Source: Methylococcus mesophilus (GTDB lineage Bacteria > Pseudomonadota > Gammaproteobacteria > Methylococcales > Methylococcaceae). From it: 64,000 nt of DNA. The notes beneath the pieces are model-generated. The model had not been told where the DNA came from. It was given only the letters and a program-made list of their open reading frames with translations, and searched no databases. Shown here in pieces: positions 16,430 to 25,831 of the stretch (positions are counted from its first letter, which is position 1; each line of letters starts with the position of its first letter). The DNA lies in assembly GCF_026247885.1 (NCBI RefSeq), contig NZ_CP110921.1:992001-1056000 (forward strand). The letters are read 5' to 3'. A program made the translations under genes and the position numbers.

Positions 16430-17518
16430 ATGGCACAGACTCCTGTATCCCACGACGGCGCAACCGGAACGAAAGTGAGACCTATCGGCGTCGTCGCATT
16501 CGACGGCGTGGAGGTTCTGGATCTTACCGGCCCGATGGAAGTGTTTGCGCTCGCCAATCTCGGATTGCAGCAGACGGGCACCGTCTCCGAGAACGCCTAT
16601 CCCACCCGGGTTTTCGCGAAGGCACCGGGGCTGGTCACCGCTTCGTGCGGACTCAAGATCCATGCCGATACCGCCTACGGCGATCTCACGGACGACATCG
16701 ATACCTTGCTGATCCCGGGTTCGCCGGACGTCAGCGCCGTGTTGGCCGACCCGGATTTGCAGGCCTGGGTCCGCGGCATGGCCGGTCGGGTCCGGCGGCT
16801 CGTCTCGGTCTGCACCGGTGCCTTTCTTCTTGCGAAAACGGGGCTCCTGGATGGATTGAGGGCGACGACCCATTGGGCTTACTGCGACAGGCTGGCCGCC
16901 GACTATCCATCCATTAGCGTCGAACCCGATCGGATCTTTTTGCGGGAGGGCCATATAGCCACCTCGGGCGGCATCACCTCGGGCATCGATTTGGCGCTGT
17001 CGCTGGTGGAGGAGGATTGGGGCCGGGAGATGGCATTGCTCGGCGCACGGTACATGGTGGTGTTTCTAAGGCGGCCGGGAGGCCAGTCCCAGTTCAGCGG
17101 CTATCTTGTGAGCGAGGCTACGACTCATCCGGACTTGCGCGCGCTGCAGATGTGGATCGTGGAGCATCCGGCAGAGGATCTTCGCAACGAAGTGCTGGCC
17201 GAACGGATGGCGATGAGTCCCCGTAATTTCGCCAGAGTCTTCCGAATGGAAACCGGCATGACCCCAGCCAAGTTCGTAGAGAAGGCGCGGGTCGATGCCG
17301 CACGCCATTTCTTGGGCATCAGCGATCATCTGATCGAGACAGTGGCCAGGATCTCGGGCTTCGGCGATGCCGAACGCATGCGGAGAGCGTTCATCCGCCA
17401 TCTGGGCGTCAGCCCACAGGACTATCGCGCACGATTCGGCCCGCCGGGTCCGCAACCGGCACCTATGGCGACCGAAAGCTATGCCGCCGCTCTCAAGGCA
17501 TCGCTGAATGCGTTTTAG
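16430..17518 (+). CDS. GlxA-type AraC regulator with DJ-1/PfpI domain
   Basis: A 362-aa transcription factor. Residues about 17-210 form a DJ-1/PfpI-like amidotransferase-fold sensor (GVVAFDGVEVLDLTGPMEVF, nucleophile-position Cys in SVCTGAFLLAKTGLL, ATTHW). The C-terminal ~110 residues carry two AraC helix-turn-helix motifs (LAERMAMSPRNFARVFRMETGMTPAKFVEKARVDAARHFL and VARISGFGDAERMRRAFIRHLGVSPQDYR). AAGGTGG lies nine bases before the ATG. Relatives regulate amine, arginine or betaine catabolism. The adjacent same-strand gene is hoxX, but the 111-bp gap leaves a regulatory link unproven. Confidence 0.9.
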   Translation: MAQTPVSHDGATGTKVRPIGVVAFDGVEVLDLTGPMEVFALANLGLQQTGTVSENAYPTRVFAKAPGLVTASCGLKIHADTAYGDLTDDIDTLLIPGSPDVSAVLADPDLQAWVRGMAGRVRRLVSVCTGAFLLAKTGLLDGLRATTHWAYCDRLAADYPSISVEPDRIFLREGHIATSGGITSGIDLALSLVEEDWGREMALLGARYMVVFLRRPGGQSQFSGYLVSEATTHPDLRALQMWIVEHPAEDLRNEVLAERMAMSPRNFARVFRMETGMTPAKFVEKARVDAARHFLGISDHLIETVARISGFGDAERMRRAFIRHLGVSPQDYRARFGPPGPQPAPMATESYAAALKASLNAF

Positions 17519-17629
17519 CGCTTGGCGGGCAAGACGTGCGCCCGGCGGTCTTCGCCAAGCCACTGCCCCGCTTCGGTCCTCGCCCCCGCGGTCGAGCTGT
17601 GAAAACCAAAATCAACAGAGGATGTCACC

Positions 17630-19444
17630 GTGAACATTCTTTTGCTTTCAAGCAGTTACAACAGCCTCACCCAGCATGCGCATGTCGAACTCAAGGCCCT
17701 GGGCCATCGGGTAAGCGTGGGAGTCGCGACGACGGCCGAAGCGATGCGGGAGGCGGTTCGCCAGTTTCCAGCCGACTTGGTGCTGTGCCCGATGCTTGCC
17801 CAGGTCATTCCGCGGGACATTTGGGAACAGCACATGTGCATCATCCTTCATCCAGGGATCGCCGGCGACCGGGGCGGCAATTCGCTCGACTGGGCAATCC
17901 TCAATGAGGAGACGCAATGGGGCGTGACTGCGGTTCAGGCCGCCGAGCACATGGATTCCGGCCCGATCTGGGCAACTTACGAATTCAGAATGCGGGCGGC
18001 GAGCAAGAGCAGCCTCTACCGGGATGAGGTGACCCGTGCGGCGGTCAGGGCCATGCTGGTCGCGGTCAGGCGTTTCGAAAGCCGGCTGTTCGTGCCGGCC
18101 CCGCTGGATTATTCGCGGCCGGAAGTCCGCGGCCGTTACCGTCCCTTCGTCAAACCCGAGCAACGGCAGATCGACTGGCAATGCGATCCCGTCGCCAAGA
18201 TTGTCAAGAAAATCCGCTCCGGGGACGGCGCTCCGGGGGTGCTGGATGAAATCGGCGGGATGCCGGTTTACCTCTACGGCGCGCATGAGGAAGGCTCGCT
18301 GGTCGGAAAGCCCGGACAAATCATCGCGCAGAGACAGGGTGCGATCTGCCGGGCCGCCGTCGACGGAGCGGTATGGATTTCCCACTTGAAGCGCAAGGGC
18401 GATCATGCGGACGCGTATTTCAAGCTGCCTGCGGCGATGGTGGTGGCGGACCACCTTGCCGACGTGCCCGAGGTACCCGTCCCGATCCATGCCGAAATCC
18501 GCGAAGCGACCTTTCGCGACATCTGGTACGAAGAACGCAACGACGTCGGCTACGTCAATTTCCGCTTCTACAACGGCGCGATGGGGACCGACCACTGCCA
18601 TCGCCTCGAACTGGCGATGAGCTATGCGCGGCAGCGCCCAACCAAGGTGATCGTGCTGTTCGGCGGACAAGACTTCTGGTCGAACGGCATCCATCTTAAC
18701 CTGATCGAAGCCGCGGCGGATCCGGCCGAAGAGTCCTGGCGGAACATCAATGCAATGAACGATTTCGTGCACAGCCTCCTGACCTCGACCGACCATCTGA
18801 CGATCGCGGCGATGTACGGCAGCGCCGGTGCCGGCGGCGTGATGATGGCACTGGGGGCGGACAGGGTGCTGGCACGGGAGGGGATCGTCCTGAATCCCCA
18901 CTACAAAGGCATGGGCGGACTGTACGGTTCCGAGTATTGGACCTACTCCCTGCCGAAGCGGGTCGGCGCCGACCTTGCGGAGCAACTGACCGAACGGTGC
19001 CTGCCGATCAGCGTCCACGACGCAAAGGCCATCGGGCTCATCGATGACATCGTGATACAGGACGATTTGGGGAACGGGAGCTTCGGGCGTTTTCGGAATC
19101 AAATCATCCGCATCGCCGAGAACCTCGCGGACAGCGCACGCTTTCCCGCCCTGCTTCACTCCAAACGGATACAACGCGAGGCGGATGAGAGAATCAAGCC
19201 GCTGGACCAGTATCGCCGCGAAGAGCTTGCCCGGATGCACCGGAACTTCTGGGGCGACGACCCAAGTTATCATATGGCGCGGACGGCATTCGTGCGTAAA
19301 CAACCCCGGCCGGGACACCTGAAATGCTCCGTCGCCCTGGAAGACGCCTGCCGAAACGAGCATTGCGACGAGGCGAAGCGAACATCCGCCAGCCGTTGCG
19401 CATTAGCGTCAACCGGATGGGGTGAGTATCGCTCAACCGCCTGA
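17630..19444 (+). CDS. hoxX: Hydrogenase maturation factor HoxX (CO-ligand synthase)
   Basis: A 604-aa two-domain protein. The N-terminal half is like formyl-tetrahydrofolate transferases ([20 protein letters not shown], then [19 protein letters not shown]). The C-terminal half is an enoyl-CoA hydratase/crotonase fold ([37 protein letters not shown]). In characterised HoxX, the formyl group of formyl-THF is transferred to CoA and decarbonylated to make the CO ligand of [NiFe]-hydrogenase under aerobic conditions. The GTG start has AGAGGAT upstream. No hydrogenase structural or hyp gene is in the window, so it is either an orphan or serves a distant cluster. The last ~30 residues are poorly conserved-looking and overlap the convergent kinase gene by 12 bp. 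Confidence 0.88.
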   Translation: MNILLLSSSYNSLTQHAHVELKALGHRVSVGVATTAEAMREAVRQFPADLVLCPMLAQVIPRDIWEQHMCIILHPGIAGDRGGNSLDWAILNEETQWGVTAVQAAEHMDSGPIWATYEFRMRAASKSSLYRDEVTRAAVRAMLVAVRRFESRLFVPAPLDYSRPEVRGRYRPFVKPEQRQIDWQCDPVAKIVKKIRSGDGAPGVLDEIGGMPVYLYGAHEEGSLVGKPGQIIAQRQGAICRAAVDGAVWISHLKRKGDHADAYFKLPAAMVVADHLADVPEVPVPIHAEIREATFRDIWYEERNDVGYVNFRFYNGAMGTDHCHRLELAMSYARQRPTKVIVLFGGQDFWSNGIHLNLIEAAADPAEESWRNINAMNDFVHSLLTSTDHLTIAAMYGSAGAGGVMMALGADRVLAREGIVLNPHYKGMGGLYGSEYWTYSLPKRVGADLAEQLTERCLPISVHDAKAIGLIDDIVIQDDLGNGSFGRFRNQIIRIAENLADSARFPALLHSKRIQREADERIKPLDQYRREELARMHRNFWGDDPSYHMARTAFVRKQPRPGHLKCSVALEDACRNEHCDEAKRTSASRCALASTGWGEYRSTA

Positions 19445-20761
19445 CGGGCCGGTGTCTTGCTGGCGCTGAGCGGGGAAGGCGACTCGCACGCAAAGCCCCG
19501 TTTCCACCCCGTCGGCAAGCGTGACGGTGGCACCGTGGCGGTCGGCAATCGCGCGGACGATCGCAAGTCCCAGCCCCGTCCCCGCTTCCGCGGTTTCCAA
19601 GCCGCGATAGAAACGGTCGAAGACGCGGCTGCGCTCGTCGGCGGGAATGCCGGGGCCGGTATCCGCGACCTCGAGACAGGGCCGGCCGGCCTCTCCCAGC
19701 CGCACCGAGACATCCACGACGCCACCCTGCGGGGTGTAATGCACGGCATTGTCCACCAGATTCGCCAGCAGGGTATGCAAGGCGCCTGGATCGCCGGTGA
19801 CGCTCAGATCGGCATCGACTTCCGCAAAGCCGAAATCGATCGATTTCCGGGCGGCCAGGCCAGCGTGTTCCGCCACCACCTGCCGGGCGATGTCCGCCAG
19901 CACCACGCGGGTCAACGGCACCGAAACGGCATCGGGCTCCTGGCGGGCCAGGGTCAGGAGCTGCTGTACCGCGCGGGCCGCGCGCCGGACGCCGGCCTTG
20001 AGGTCCTCCATCGCCGCGGCGCGCTCGTCCGCGGTTCCTGCATGCTCGGCCAGATCCGTCTGGAGCTGCATGGCGGCGATCGGGGTGCGCAGCTCGTGCG
20101 CCGCGTCGGCGATGAACGCCCTTTGCGCGGCCAGTGCTTCCGACAGGCGCGTGAGCAGATCGTTCAGGGAATGAACCAATGGCAGCGCTTCGTCGGGTAT
20201 TCGGGCTTCGGCCAGGGGCGTCAGGGATTGCGGGGTGCGCGCTGCGACCGCCAGCGCCAGCCGCCGCAACGGCGCCAGCCCCCGCCCCACGATAAACCAG
20301 ATCGCCAAGCTCAACACCGGAAACAGCACCACGAACGGCGCCAGCACCCGGGACGCGGCTTGCAGCGCCAGCTTGTTGCGCACGCGCATGGGTTGCGCGA
20401 CCTGGATCACCTGCCGGCCCAGGGGTAATGCGAACACCCGCCAGGCGCCCTCGCGGGTTTCGACGGTAGCGTAGCCATTGCCGACGAGACCCGGCAACGA
20501 GCGGTGCGGATGGGAGAAATAGAGCTGAACGCCTTCCGGACTCCAGACCTGGATGACGAAGTCCAGATCATCGCGGTCCTGGCGTACGGGAGGCGGATAG
20601 GCTTGATCGCCGAGCGAGAGTGCGAATTGGCGCAGTTGATAATCCAGCAGGGCGTCCACCTCAAACCTAGCCGCAGAATAAGTCGCGTAGGCTCCGGCGC
20701 CGACTGCCCCGGCGATGGTCGCGAGCAGCGCCGCGATCAGCCGTCGCCGGATCGATCTCAT
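19433..20761 (-). CDS. Sensor histidine kinase (QseC/PmrB-like)
   Basis: A 442-aa membrane kinase. Helix 1 is near residues 8-30 and helix 2 near 140-165 ([21 protein letters not shown]), with a periplasmic sensor loop of about 110 residues between them. A HAMP-like linker follows. The H-box is [17 protein letters not shown], with N-box [21 protein letters not shown] and GTGLGLAIV. It should phosphorylate the response regulator whose stop codon its ATG overlaps (ATGA). The signal is unknown. Confidence 0.9.
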   Translation of the reverse strand: MRSIRRRLIAALLATIAGAVGAGAYATYSAARFEVDALLDYQLRQFALSLGDQAYPPPVRQDRDDLDFVIQVWSPEGVQLYFSHPHRSLPGLVGNGYATVETREGAWRVFALPLGRQVIQVAQPMRVRNKLALQAASRVLAPFVVLFPVLSLAIWFIVGRGLAPLRRLALAVAARTPQSLTPLAEARIPDEALPLVHSLNDLLTRLSEALAAQRAFIADAAHELRTPIAAMQLQTDLAEHAGTADERAAAMEDLKAGVRRAARAVQQLLTLARQEPDAVSVPLTRVVLADIARQVVAEHAGLAARKSIDFGFAEVDADLSVTGDPGALHTLLANLVDNAVHYTPQGGVVDVSVRLGEAGRPCLEVADTGPGIPADERSRVFDRFYRGLETAEAGTGLGLAIVRAIADRHGATVTLADGVETGLCVRVAFPAQRQQDTGPSGG

Positions 20762-21420
20762 GACTGCCTCGGCATGAGATAGCCGACGCCGCGCACGTTG
20801 ATGATCCGCTCAGCGCCGAGCTTGCGGCGAAGCGAATGGACGTAAACCTCGATCGTATTGCTCTCCACCTCTTCGCCCCAGCCATAGATACGCTCTTCGA
20901 GCTGAGCCCGCGACAAGGGCATGCCCGGATGTTCGAGCAGAGCGGTGAGCAGGGCATATTCGCGCACCGAAAGCTGGACCGGCGCCTCGTTCAGCCACAC
21001 TTCCCGGGTCATCGGATTCACCTTGAGTCCTTCATGCTCGATCAGCGGCGTCGGCCGTCCGCCTCTGCGCCGCGCGAGGGCGCGTACACGGGCGGAGAGC
21101 TCTTCCAACTCGAACGGCTTGACCAGGTAGTCGTCGGCACCCGAGTCCAGCCCCGCGACCCGGTCCGCGACCGAATCGCGCGCCGTGATGATCAAGGCTG
21201 GTATAGGATTCCGCCCCGCCCGGAGCGCCTTGAGCACTTCCAAGCCGGATTTGCGCGGGATGCCGAGATCCAGGATCAGCAACTCGTGCACGGCAGTCGC
21301 AAGCGCCAGTTCCGCGGCGACGCCGTCCCGCACCCAGTCGACCGCGTAGCCCTCCCGCTTCAGCCCGAGCTGGACGCCCTTGCCAATCATGGCGTCGTCT
21401 TCAACCAGCAGTATGCGCAT
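20758..21420 (-). CDS. OmpR-family response regulator (QseB-like)
   Basis: A 220-aa regulator. The receiver domain begins MRILLVEDD, the phospho-acceptor Asp is in LLILDLGIP, and the conserved Lys is in DDYLVKPF. The C-terminal OmpR winged helix runs from [13 protein letters not shown] to [15 protein letters not shown] and VRGVGYLMP. The chosen ATG begins at the receiver domain; a start 11 codons earlier would add an unconserved tail. It is coupled to the kinase gene, forming a standard two-component operon. Confidence 0.92.
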   Translation of the reverse strand: MRILLVEDDAMIGKGVQLGLKREGYAVDWVRDGVAAELALATAVHELLILDLGIPRKSGLEVLKALRAGRNPIPALIITARDSVADRVAGLDSGADDYLVKPFELEELSARVRALARRRGGRPTPLIEHEGLKVNPMTREVWLNEAPVQLSVREYALLTALLEHPGMPLSRAQLEERIYGWGEEVESNTIEVYVHSLRRKLGAERIINVRGVGYLMPRQS

Positions 21421-21561
21421 GCGGCGAATCGTGATCGTGAATGTTGGCGGCAATGAATAGGCCTTGGCGGCAGCCGCGTCAAGCGGCGCCGGTCAACGCC
21501 GCGGCCGGGTTCTGGTATAGTGCGGGAAGCTACGCCATTCCTTAGATGTTTCCGCTCCCCC

Positions 21562-22902
21562 ATGCGCTCCGTCGAACTGCTCTCCCCTGCCGGCACCCTG
21601 AAAAACCTGCGTTACGCCTTCGCCTACGGCGCCGACGCGGTCTATGCCGGCCAGCCGCGCTATTCGCTGCGGGTCCGCAACAACGATTTCCTGGAGAAAA
21701 ACCTGGCGTTGGGAATCGCCGAGGCGCATCGGCTGGGCAAGAAATTCTATCTCGCGGCCAACGTGCTGCCCCATAACGCGAAGATCAAGACTTTCCTCAA
21801 GGACATGGCGCCGGTGATCGAAATGGGGCCGGATGCGCTGATCATGGCTGACCCCGGCCTGATCCTGATGGCGCGCGAGGCCTGGCCGGAGATGCCGGTC
21901 CATCTGTCGGTGCAGGCCAACACCATGAACTTCGCCGCAGTGAAATTCTGGCAATCGGTCGGCATCTCGCGGATCATCCTCTCGCGCGAGCTCTCGCTCG
22001 ACGAGATCGCCGAAATCCGCCAGCACTGCCCGGACATGGAACTCGAAGTCTTCGTCCACGGCGCGCTTTGCATCGCCTACTCCGGCCGCTGCCTGTTGTC
22101 CGGCTATTTCAATCACCGCGACCCCAACCAGGGCACCTGCACCAACGCCTGCCGCTGGAAATACGACGTCGCCCCGGCACAGGAGAACGCGGAAGGAGAT
22201 TATGTCCCGGGCGCCTTGCGCTTGAACCTTGCCGACCTCAACGGCAACTTCGCCGACTGCGGCGGTGCGGAACGCCACCCCCTGGCCGACGAGGTCTATT
22301 TCCTCGAGGAAGAAAACCGCCCCGGCGAACTGATGCCGGTCCTGGAGGACGAACACGGCACCTACATCATGAATTCGAAGGATCTGCGCGCGGTCGAGCA
22401 CGTGCAGCGGCTGGTGGACATCGGCGTCGACAGCCTGAAGATCGAGGGACGCACCAAGTCTTATTATTACGTGGCCCGTACCGCCCAGGTCTACCGGCGG
22501 GCCATCGACGACGCGCTGGGCGGCCGTAAATTCGACTGGAACCTCTTGGGAGTGCTGGAAAACCTGGCGCAACGCGGCTACACGGACGGGTTCTACCAGC
22601 GCCACCATACCCAGGATTACCAGAACTATGTGCGGGGCTATTCGGAAAGCCGCCGACAGCAGTTCGTCGCCGAAGTCGCCGGGTTCGATGCCGGGGTGGC
22701 CGAGGTGCTGGTCAAGAACAAGTTCGGCGTAGGCGACCGGCTGGAACTGATCCGGCCGGAAGGCAACCTCGATTTTGTCCTGTCCGGCATGGAAGACTCC
22801 GAGGGCAACGCCATGCAGGAGGCGCCCGGCGGCGGCTGGGAAGTGCGAATCCCTCTGCCGGAACCCTGCGGCGATACCGCCCTGCTGTCCCGTTACCTGT
22901 AA
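21562..22902 (+). CDS. trhP: tRNA uridine-34 hydroxylation protein TrhP (U32 family)
   Basis: A 446-aa peptidase-U32-family protein, near the 453 aa of E. coli TrhP (YegQ). It begins SVELLSPAGTLKNLRYAFAYG, carries the U32 signature region (ELEVFVHGALCIAYSGRCLLSGY) and the Cys cluster NQGTCTNACRW that probably binds iron-sulfur. TrhP works in prephenate-dependent hydroxylation of uridine 34 in tRNA, the first step toward cmo5U; despite the family name it is not a protease. The ATG 14 codons into the open frame matches the family start. rraA follows 31 bp later. Confidence 0.88.
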   Translation: MRSVELLSPAGTLKNLRYAFAYGADAVYAGQPRYSLRVRNNDFLEKNLALGIAEAHRLGKKFYLAANVLPHNAKIKTFLKDMAPVIEMGPDALIMADPGLILMAREAWPEMPVHLSVQANTMNFAAVKFWQSVGISRIILSRELSLDEIAEIRQHCPDMELEVFVHGALCIAYSGRCLLSGYFNHRDPNQGTCTNACRWKYDVAPAQENAEGDYVPGALRLNLADLNGNFADCGGAERHPLADEVYFLEEENRPGELMPVLEDEHGTYIMNSKDLRAVEHVQRLVDIGVDSLKIEGRTKSYYYVARTAQVYRRAIDDALGGRKFDWNLLGVLENLAQRGYTDGFYQRHHTQDYQNYVRGYSESRRQQFVAEVAGFDAGVAEVLVKNKFGVGDRLELIRPEGNLDFVLSGMEDSEGNAMQEAPGGGWEVRIPLPEPCGDTALLSRYL

Positions 22903-22933
22903 TACCGATCTGCCCGATACTGGAGTTCGCACC

Positions 22934-23419
22934 ATGGATTTCACCACCGCCGATCTCTGCGACCGGTTTTTCCCAAGCCACCCGCTGCAGATCGCGGAGC
23001 CGGCCTTCCGCGCCTTCGGCGCAGTCCCGCGCTTCCACGGACCGATCACCACCCTCAAGGTGTTCGAAGACAACGTCCTGCTCCGCGAAACGCTGGAACA
23101 AAAGGTCGAAGGCCGCGTGCTGGTCGTTGACGGCGGCGCCTCCCACCGCTGCGCGCTGCTGGGCGCAAACCTCGCGCGGCTCGCTGCCGACAATGGCTGG
23201 CGAGGGATCATCGTGTACGGTTGCGTGCGGGACTCCGTGGAGCTCGGTGCGCTGCCCATCGGCATCCGAGCGCTCCACACCCATCCGCTCAAGAGCCACA
23301 AGCGCGGTGGCGGCGACCGGGATTGCCTCATCACTTTCGCCAGCGTGAACTTCCGCAGCGACCATTACCTTTATGCGGACGAAGACGGTATCGTCGTCTC
23401 CGAGGAGAAGCTGATCTGA
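22934..23419 (+). CDS. rraA: RraA-family protein
   Basis: A 161-aa single-domain protein of the RraA family, full length for it. Landmarks are the FTTADLCDRF start, GPITTLKVFEDNVLLRE, VLVVDGGAS, the GWRGIIVYGCVRDSVELGALPIGIRAL block and DEDGIVVSEE. E. coli RraA inhibits RNase E; other members are class II 4-hydroxy-4-methyl-2-oxoglutarate or oxaloacetate aldolases. The GxxRD segment needed for aldolase metal and substrate binding is present (CVRD), so either role is possible. TGGAG precedes the ATG. Its TGA overlaps the next ATG by one base. Confidence 0.85.
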   Translation: MDFTTADLCDRFFPSHPLQIAEPAFRAFGAVPRFHGPITTLKVFEDNVLLRETLEQKVEGRVLVVDGGASHRCALLGANLARLAADNGWRGIIVYGCVRDSVELGALPIGIRALHTHPLKSHKRGGGDRDCLITFASVNFRSDHYLYADEDGIVVSEEKLI

Positions 23420-24027
23420 TGGGAAATCGCCTGACCCGAATCTACACCCGAACCGGCGACGGCGGCACCACCGGCCTCGGCGACGGCGGCCGCACCGGCA
23501 AGGACAGCCTGCGCATCGAAGCCTGCGGTGCGGTCGACGAGCTGAACAGCACACTCGGCGTGGTGCTGACCCAGGCGACCTCGGAGGAACTCCGCGCCTG
23601 TCTGGCCGAGGTCCAGCAAACCCTGTTCGATCTGGGCGGCGAATTGAGTCTGCCCGGCCAAACCCTGATGCAGGCCCGGCAGACCGAATGGCTGGAAGCC
23701 TGGCTGAACCATTTCAACGGGCAGTTGCCGCCGCTCAAGGACTTCGTCCTGCCCGGCGGGAGCCTGCCGGCATCCTATTGCCACGTCGCACGGACGGTCT
23801 GCCGCCGGGCGGAACGGCGGCTGGTGGCGCTGGATCGCGCCGAGTCCGTCAACCCGGAATCGCTGGCCTATCTGAACCGGCTGTCGGACTTCCTTTTCGT
23901 GGTGGCCCGGACGCTGGCCCGCATGGGCGGCCATCACGAGCCGATCTGGCGCCGGGACCGCGAACCGCCGCTGCCTCGCGTTGATTCCGAGGTATCGCCA
24001 TGCCACAATGCCCCACCTCCCAAGTAA
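23419..24027 (+). CDS. PduO-type cob(I)alamin adenosyltransferase
   Basis: A 202-aa ATP:corrinoid adenosyltransferase of the PduO type. The N-terminal ATP-binding motif is IYTRTGDGGTTGLGDGGR, followed by ACGAVDELNSTLG, the FVLPGG motif, ARTVCRRAERR, and the C-terminal LNRLSDFLFVVARTL that contains the conserved SDxLF. It converts cob(I)alamin to adenosylcobalamin. The start overlaps the rraA stop, so it is translationally coupled. The last ~20 residues are a Pro-rich tail beyond the usual domain end. No cobalamin riboswitch was seen. Confidence 0.9.
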   Translation: MGNRLTRIYTRTGDGGTTGLGDGGRTGKDSLRIEACGAVDELNSTLGVVLTQATSEELRACLAEVQQTLFDLGGELSLPGQTLMQARQTEWLEAWLNHFNGQLPPLKDFVLPGGSLPASYCHVARTVCRRAERRLVALDRAESVNPESLAYLNRLSDFLFVVARTLARMGGHHEPIWRRDREPPLPRVDSEVSPCHNAPPPK

Positions 24028-24050
24028 GAAATTAACCTGGTAACAAACCC

Positions 24051-24992
24051 ATGGAAATCATCCTCGCCAATCCCCGCGGCTTCTGCGCCGGCGTCGACCG
24101 TGCCATCGAAATCGTCGACCGCGCCATCGAAGTGTTCGGGGCACCGATCTACGTCCGCCACGAAGTCGTCCACAACCGCTACGTGGTGGATGGGCTTCGG
24201 GATCGCGGCGCGGTGTTCGTCGAGGAACTGTCCGAAGTGCCGGAAAATTCGACGGTCATCTTCAGTGCCCACGGCGTCTCCAAACAGATCCAGGAAGAAG
24301 CCAGGCAGCGCGGCCTTCAGGTTTTCGACGCCACCTGTCCGCTGGTCACCAAGGTCCATATCGAAGTGCACCAGCACGCCAACGAGGGCCGCGAGATCGT
24401 CTTCATCGGCCACGCCGGACATCCGGAGGTGGAAGGCACCATGGGACAGTACGACAACCCCGCCGGCGGCATCTATCTGGTGGAATCGCCGGAGGACGTC
24501 GAGCAGCTTCAGGTGAAGAATCCGGACAATGTGGCCTACGTAACCCAGACCACGCTTTCCATCGACGACACCGGCGCCGTGGTGGAAGCGCTGAAAGCGC
24601 GCTTCCCCAAGATACTGGGGCCACGCAAGGACGACATCTGCTATGCGACCCAGAACCGCCAGGATGCCGTAAAGAAGCTGGCGGCCCAGTGCGACACCAT
24701 CCTGGTGGTCGGATCGCCCAACAGCTCCAACTCCAACCGCCTGCGCGAAATCGCCGACAAGCTGGGCCGCAAGGCCTTCCTGATCGACAATGCCGGCCAG
24801 TTGACCCGCGACATGGTCGCCGGCGCCGAACGCATCGGCGTCACCGCCGGCGCCTCGGCCCCCGAGATCCTGGTGCAGCAGGTCATCGCCCAGCTCAAGG
24901 AATGGGGCGGGCGCACCGCTACCGAAACCCGGGGCATCGAGGAAAAGGTCGTGTTTTCCCTGCCCAAGGAACTGCGCCGGCTCAGCGCCTGA
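24051..24992 (+). CDS. ispH: 4-hydroxy-3-methylbut-2-enyl diphosphate reductase IspH
   Basis: A 313-aa LytB/IspH enzyme, the last step of the MEP isoprenoid pathway, producing IPP and DMAPP. The three cluster-binding cysteines are in [12 protein letters not shown] (Cys12), [11 protein letters not shown] and ICYATQNRQ. The HGVSKQIQ and [12 protein letters not shown] motifs and the ASAPE end-region are intact. Full length for the family. It forms the left part of a same-strand housekeeping run with the rhodanese and hslR genes. Confidence 0.96.
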   Translation: MEIILANPRGFCAGVDRAIEIVDRAIEVFGAPIYVRHEVVHNRYVVDGLRDRGAVFVEELSEVPENSTVIFSAHGVSKQIQEEARQRGLQVFDATCPLVTKVHIEVHQHANEGREIVFIGHAGHPEVEGTMGQYDNPAGGIYLVESPEDVEQLQVKNPDNVAYVTQTTLSIDDTGAVVEALKARFPKILGPRKDDICYATQNRQDAVKKLAAQCDTILVVGSPNSSNSNRLREIADKLGRKAFLIDNAGQLTRDMVAGAERIGVTAGASAPEILVQQVIAQLKEWGGRTATETRGIEEKVVFSLPKELRRLSA

Positions 24993-25030
24993 GACGGCAA
25001 ATTTCAACGTTCTGCTAAGGAGAAGTGACC

Positions 25031-25393
25031 ATGGCCCTCACCCCCATGGATCTGGTGGCCGCTGCAAAACAGCGGATTCGTGAAGTCGGCACGAGCGAGG
25101 TTCAGGCAGCGCTCGGCGATACCTTGATTCTTGACGTCCGCGAGCCCGAAGAGTACGCGGCCGGGCACCTGCCCGGCGCCGTCAACATTCCGCGCGGCGT
25201 GGTGGAATTCCGCATCGAGACCCATCCCATATTCCAGGGAAAAAAGGACGCCGGCATCATCGTGTACTGCCAGAGCGGCCTCCGTTCAGCACTGGCCGCC
25301 GATATCCTGCAACAGCTCGGCTGGAGCGGGACCGTCAGCATGGCGGGCGGTTTCAAGGCCTGGAGCGAGGGCGGTCTGCCGGTTTCGAGCTGA
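25031..25393 (+). CDS. Rhodanese-domain sulfurtransferase
   Basis: A 120-aa single rhodanese domain with the catalytic Cys in IVYCQSGLRSALAA and the conserved LDVREPEEYAAGHLPGAVNIPRG. It probably moves sulfane sulfur between donors and acceptors. AAGGAG lies eight bases before the chosen ATG; a GTG two codons earlier is less likely. No signal peptide is present, so it is cytoplasmic. Confidence 0.9.
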   Translation: MALTPMDLVAAAKQRIREVGTSEVQAALGDTLILDVREPEEYAAGHLPGAVNIPRGVVEFRIETHPIFQGKKDAGIIVYCQSGLRSALAADILQQLGWSGTVSMAGGFKAWSEGGLPVSS

Positions 25394-25397
25394 CCGC

Positions 25398-25823
25398 ATG
25401 GCAGGACCGGGCGCGCGTCCCTCCCCTTTCGAGGAAGATGGAGAGAAGGTCAGGCTGGACAAATGGCTCTGGGCCGCCCGTTTCTTCAAGACCCGGCAGC
25501 TCGCCATCGAGGCCATCAACGGCGGCAAGGTCCATCTGAACGGCCAGCGGGCCAAGCCCGGCAAGGAAATCGGCGTCGGCGCACGGCTGGAAATCACCCG
25601 CGAACAGGATGCCTGGGAAGTCGTCGTCGAAGCCCTGAATACCCAGCGGCGGCCCGCCAGGGAAGCGGTGCTGCTCTATCGCGAAACCCCCGAGAGCCAG
25701 ACACGGCGCGAGGCCGAGGCCGCCCGCAGACGGGATGAGCGGCAATTCGCGGACGAATCCGCACACCGCCCGTCAAAGAAGGACCGGCGCCTGATCCATC
25801 GCTTCAAGCAATCCCTGGACTGA
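25398..25823 (+). CDS. hslR: Heat-shock protein 15, S4-domain RNA-binding protein
   Basis: A 141-aa protein with an S4 RNA-binding domain (VRLDKWLWAARFFKTRQLAIEAINGGKVHLNGQRAKPGKEI) and a basic C-terminal tail (SKKDRRLIHRFKQ), as in Hsp15. Hsp15 recognises stalled 50S subunits with nascent peptidyl-tRNA and helps recycle them. The gene starts 4 bp after the rhodanese stop and xseA follows 8 bp later, so all three are likely co-transcribed. Confidence 0.9.
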   Translation: MAGPGARPSPFEEDGEKVRLDKWLWAARFFKTRQLAIEAINGGKVHLNGQRAKPGKEIGVGARLEITREQDAWEVVVEALNTQRRPAREAVLLYRETPESQTRREAEAARRRDERQFADESAHRPSKKDRRLIHRFKQSLD

Positions 25824-25831
25824 AAGCCAGC

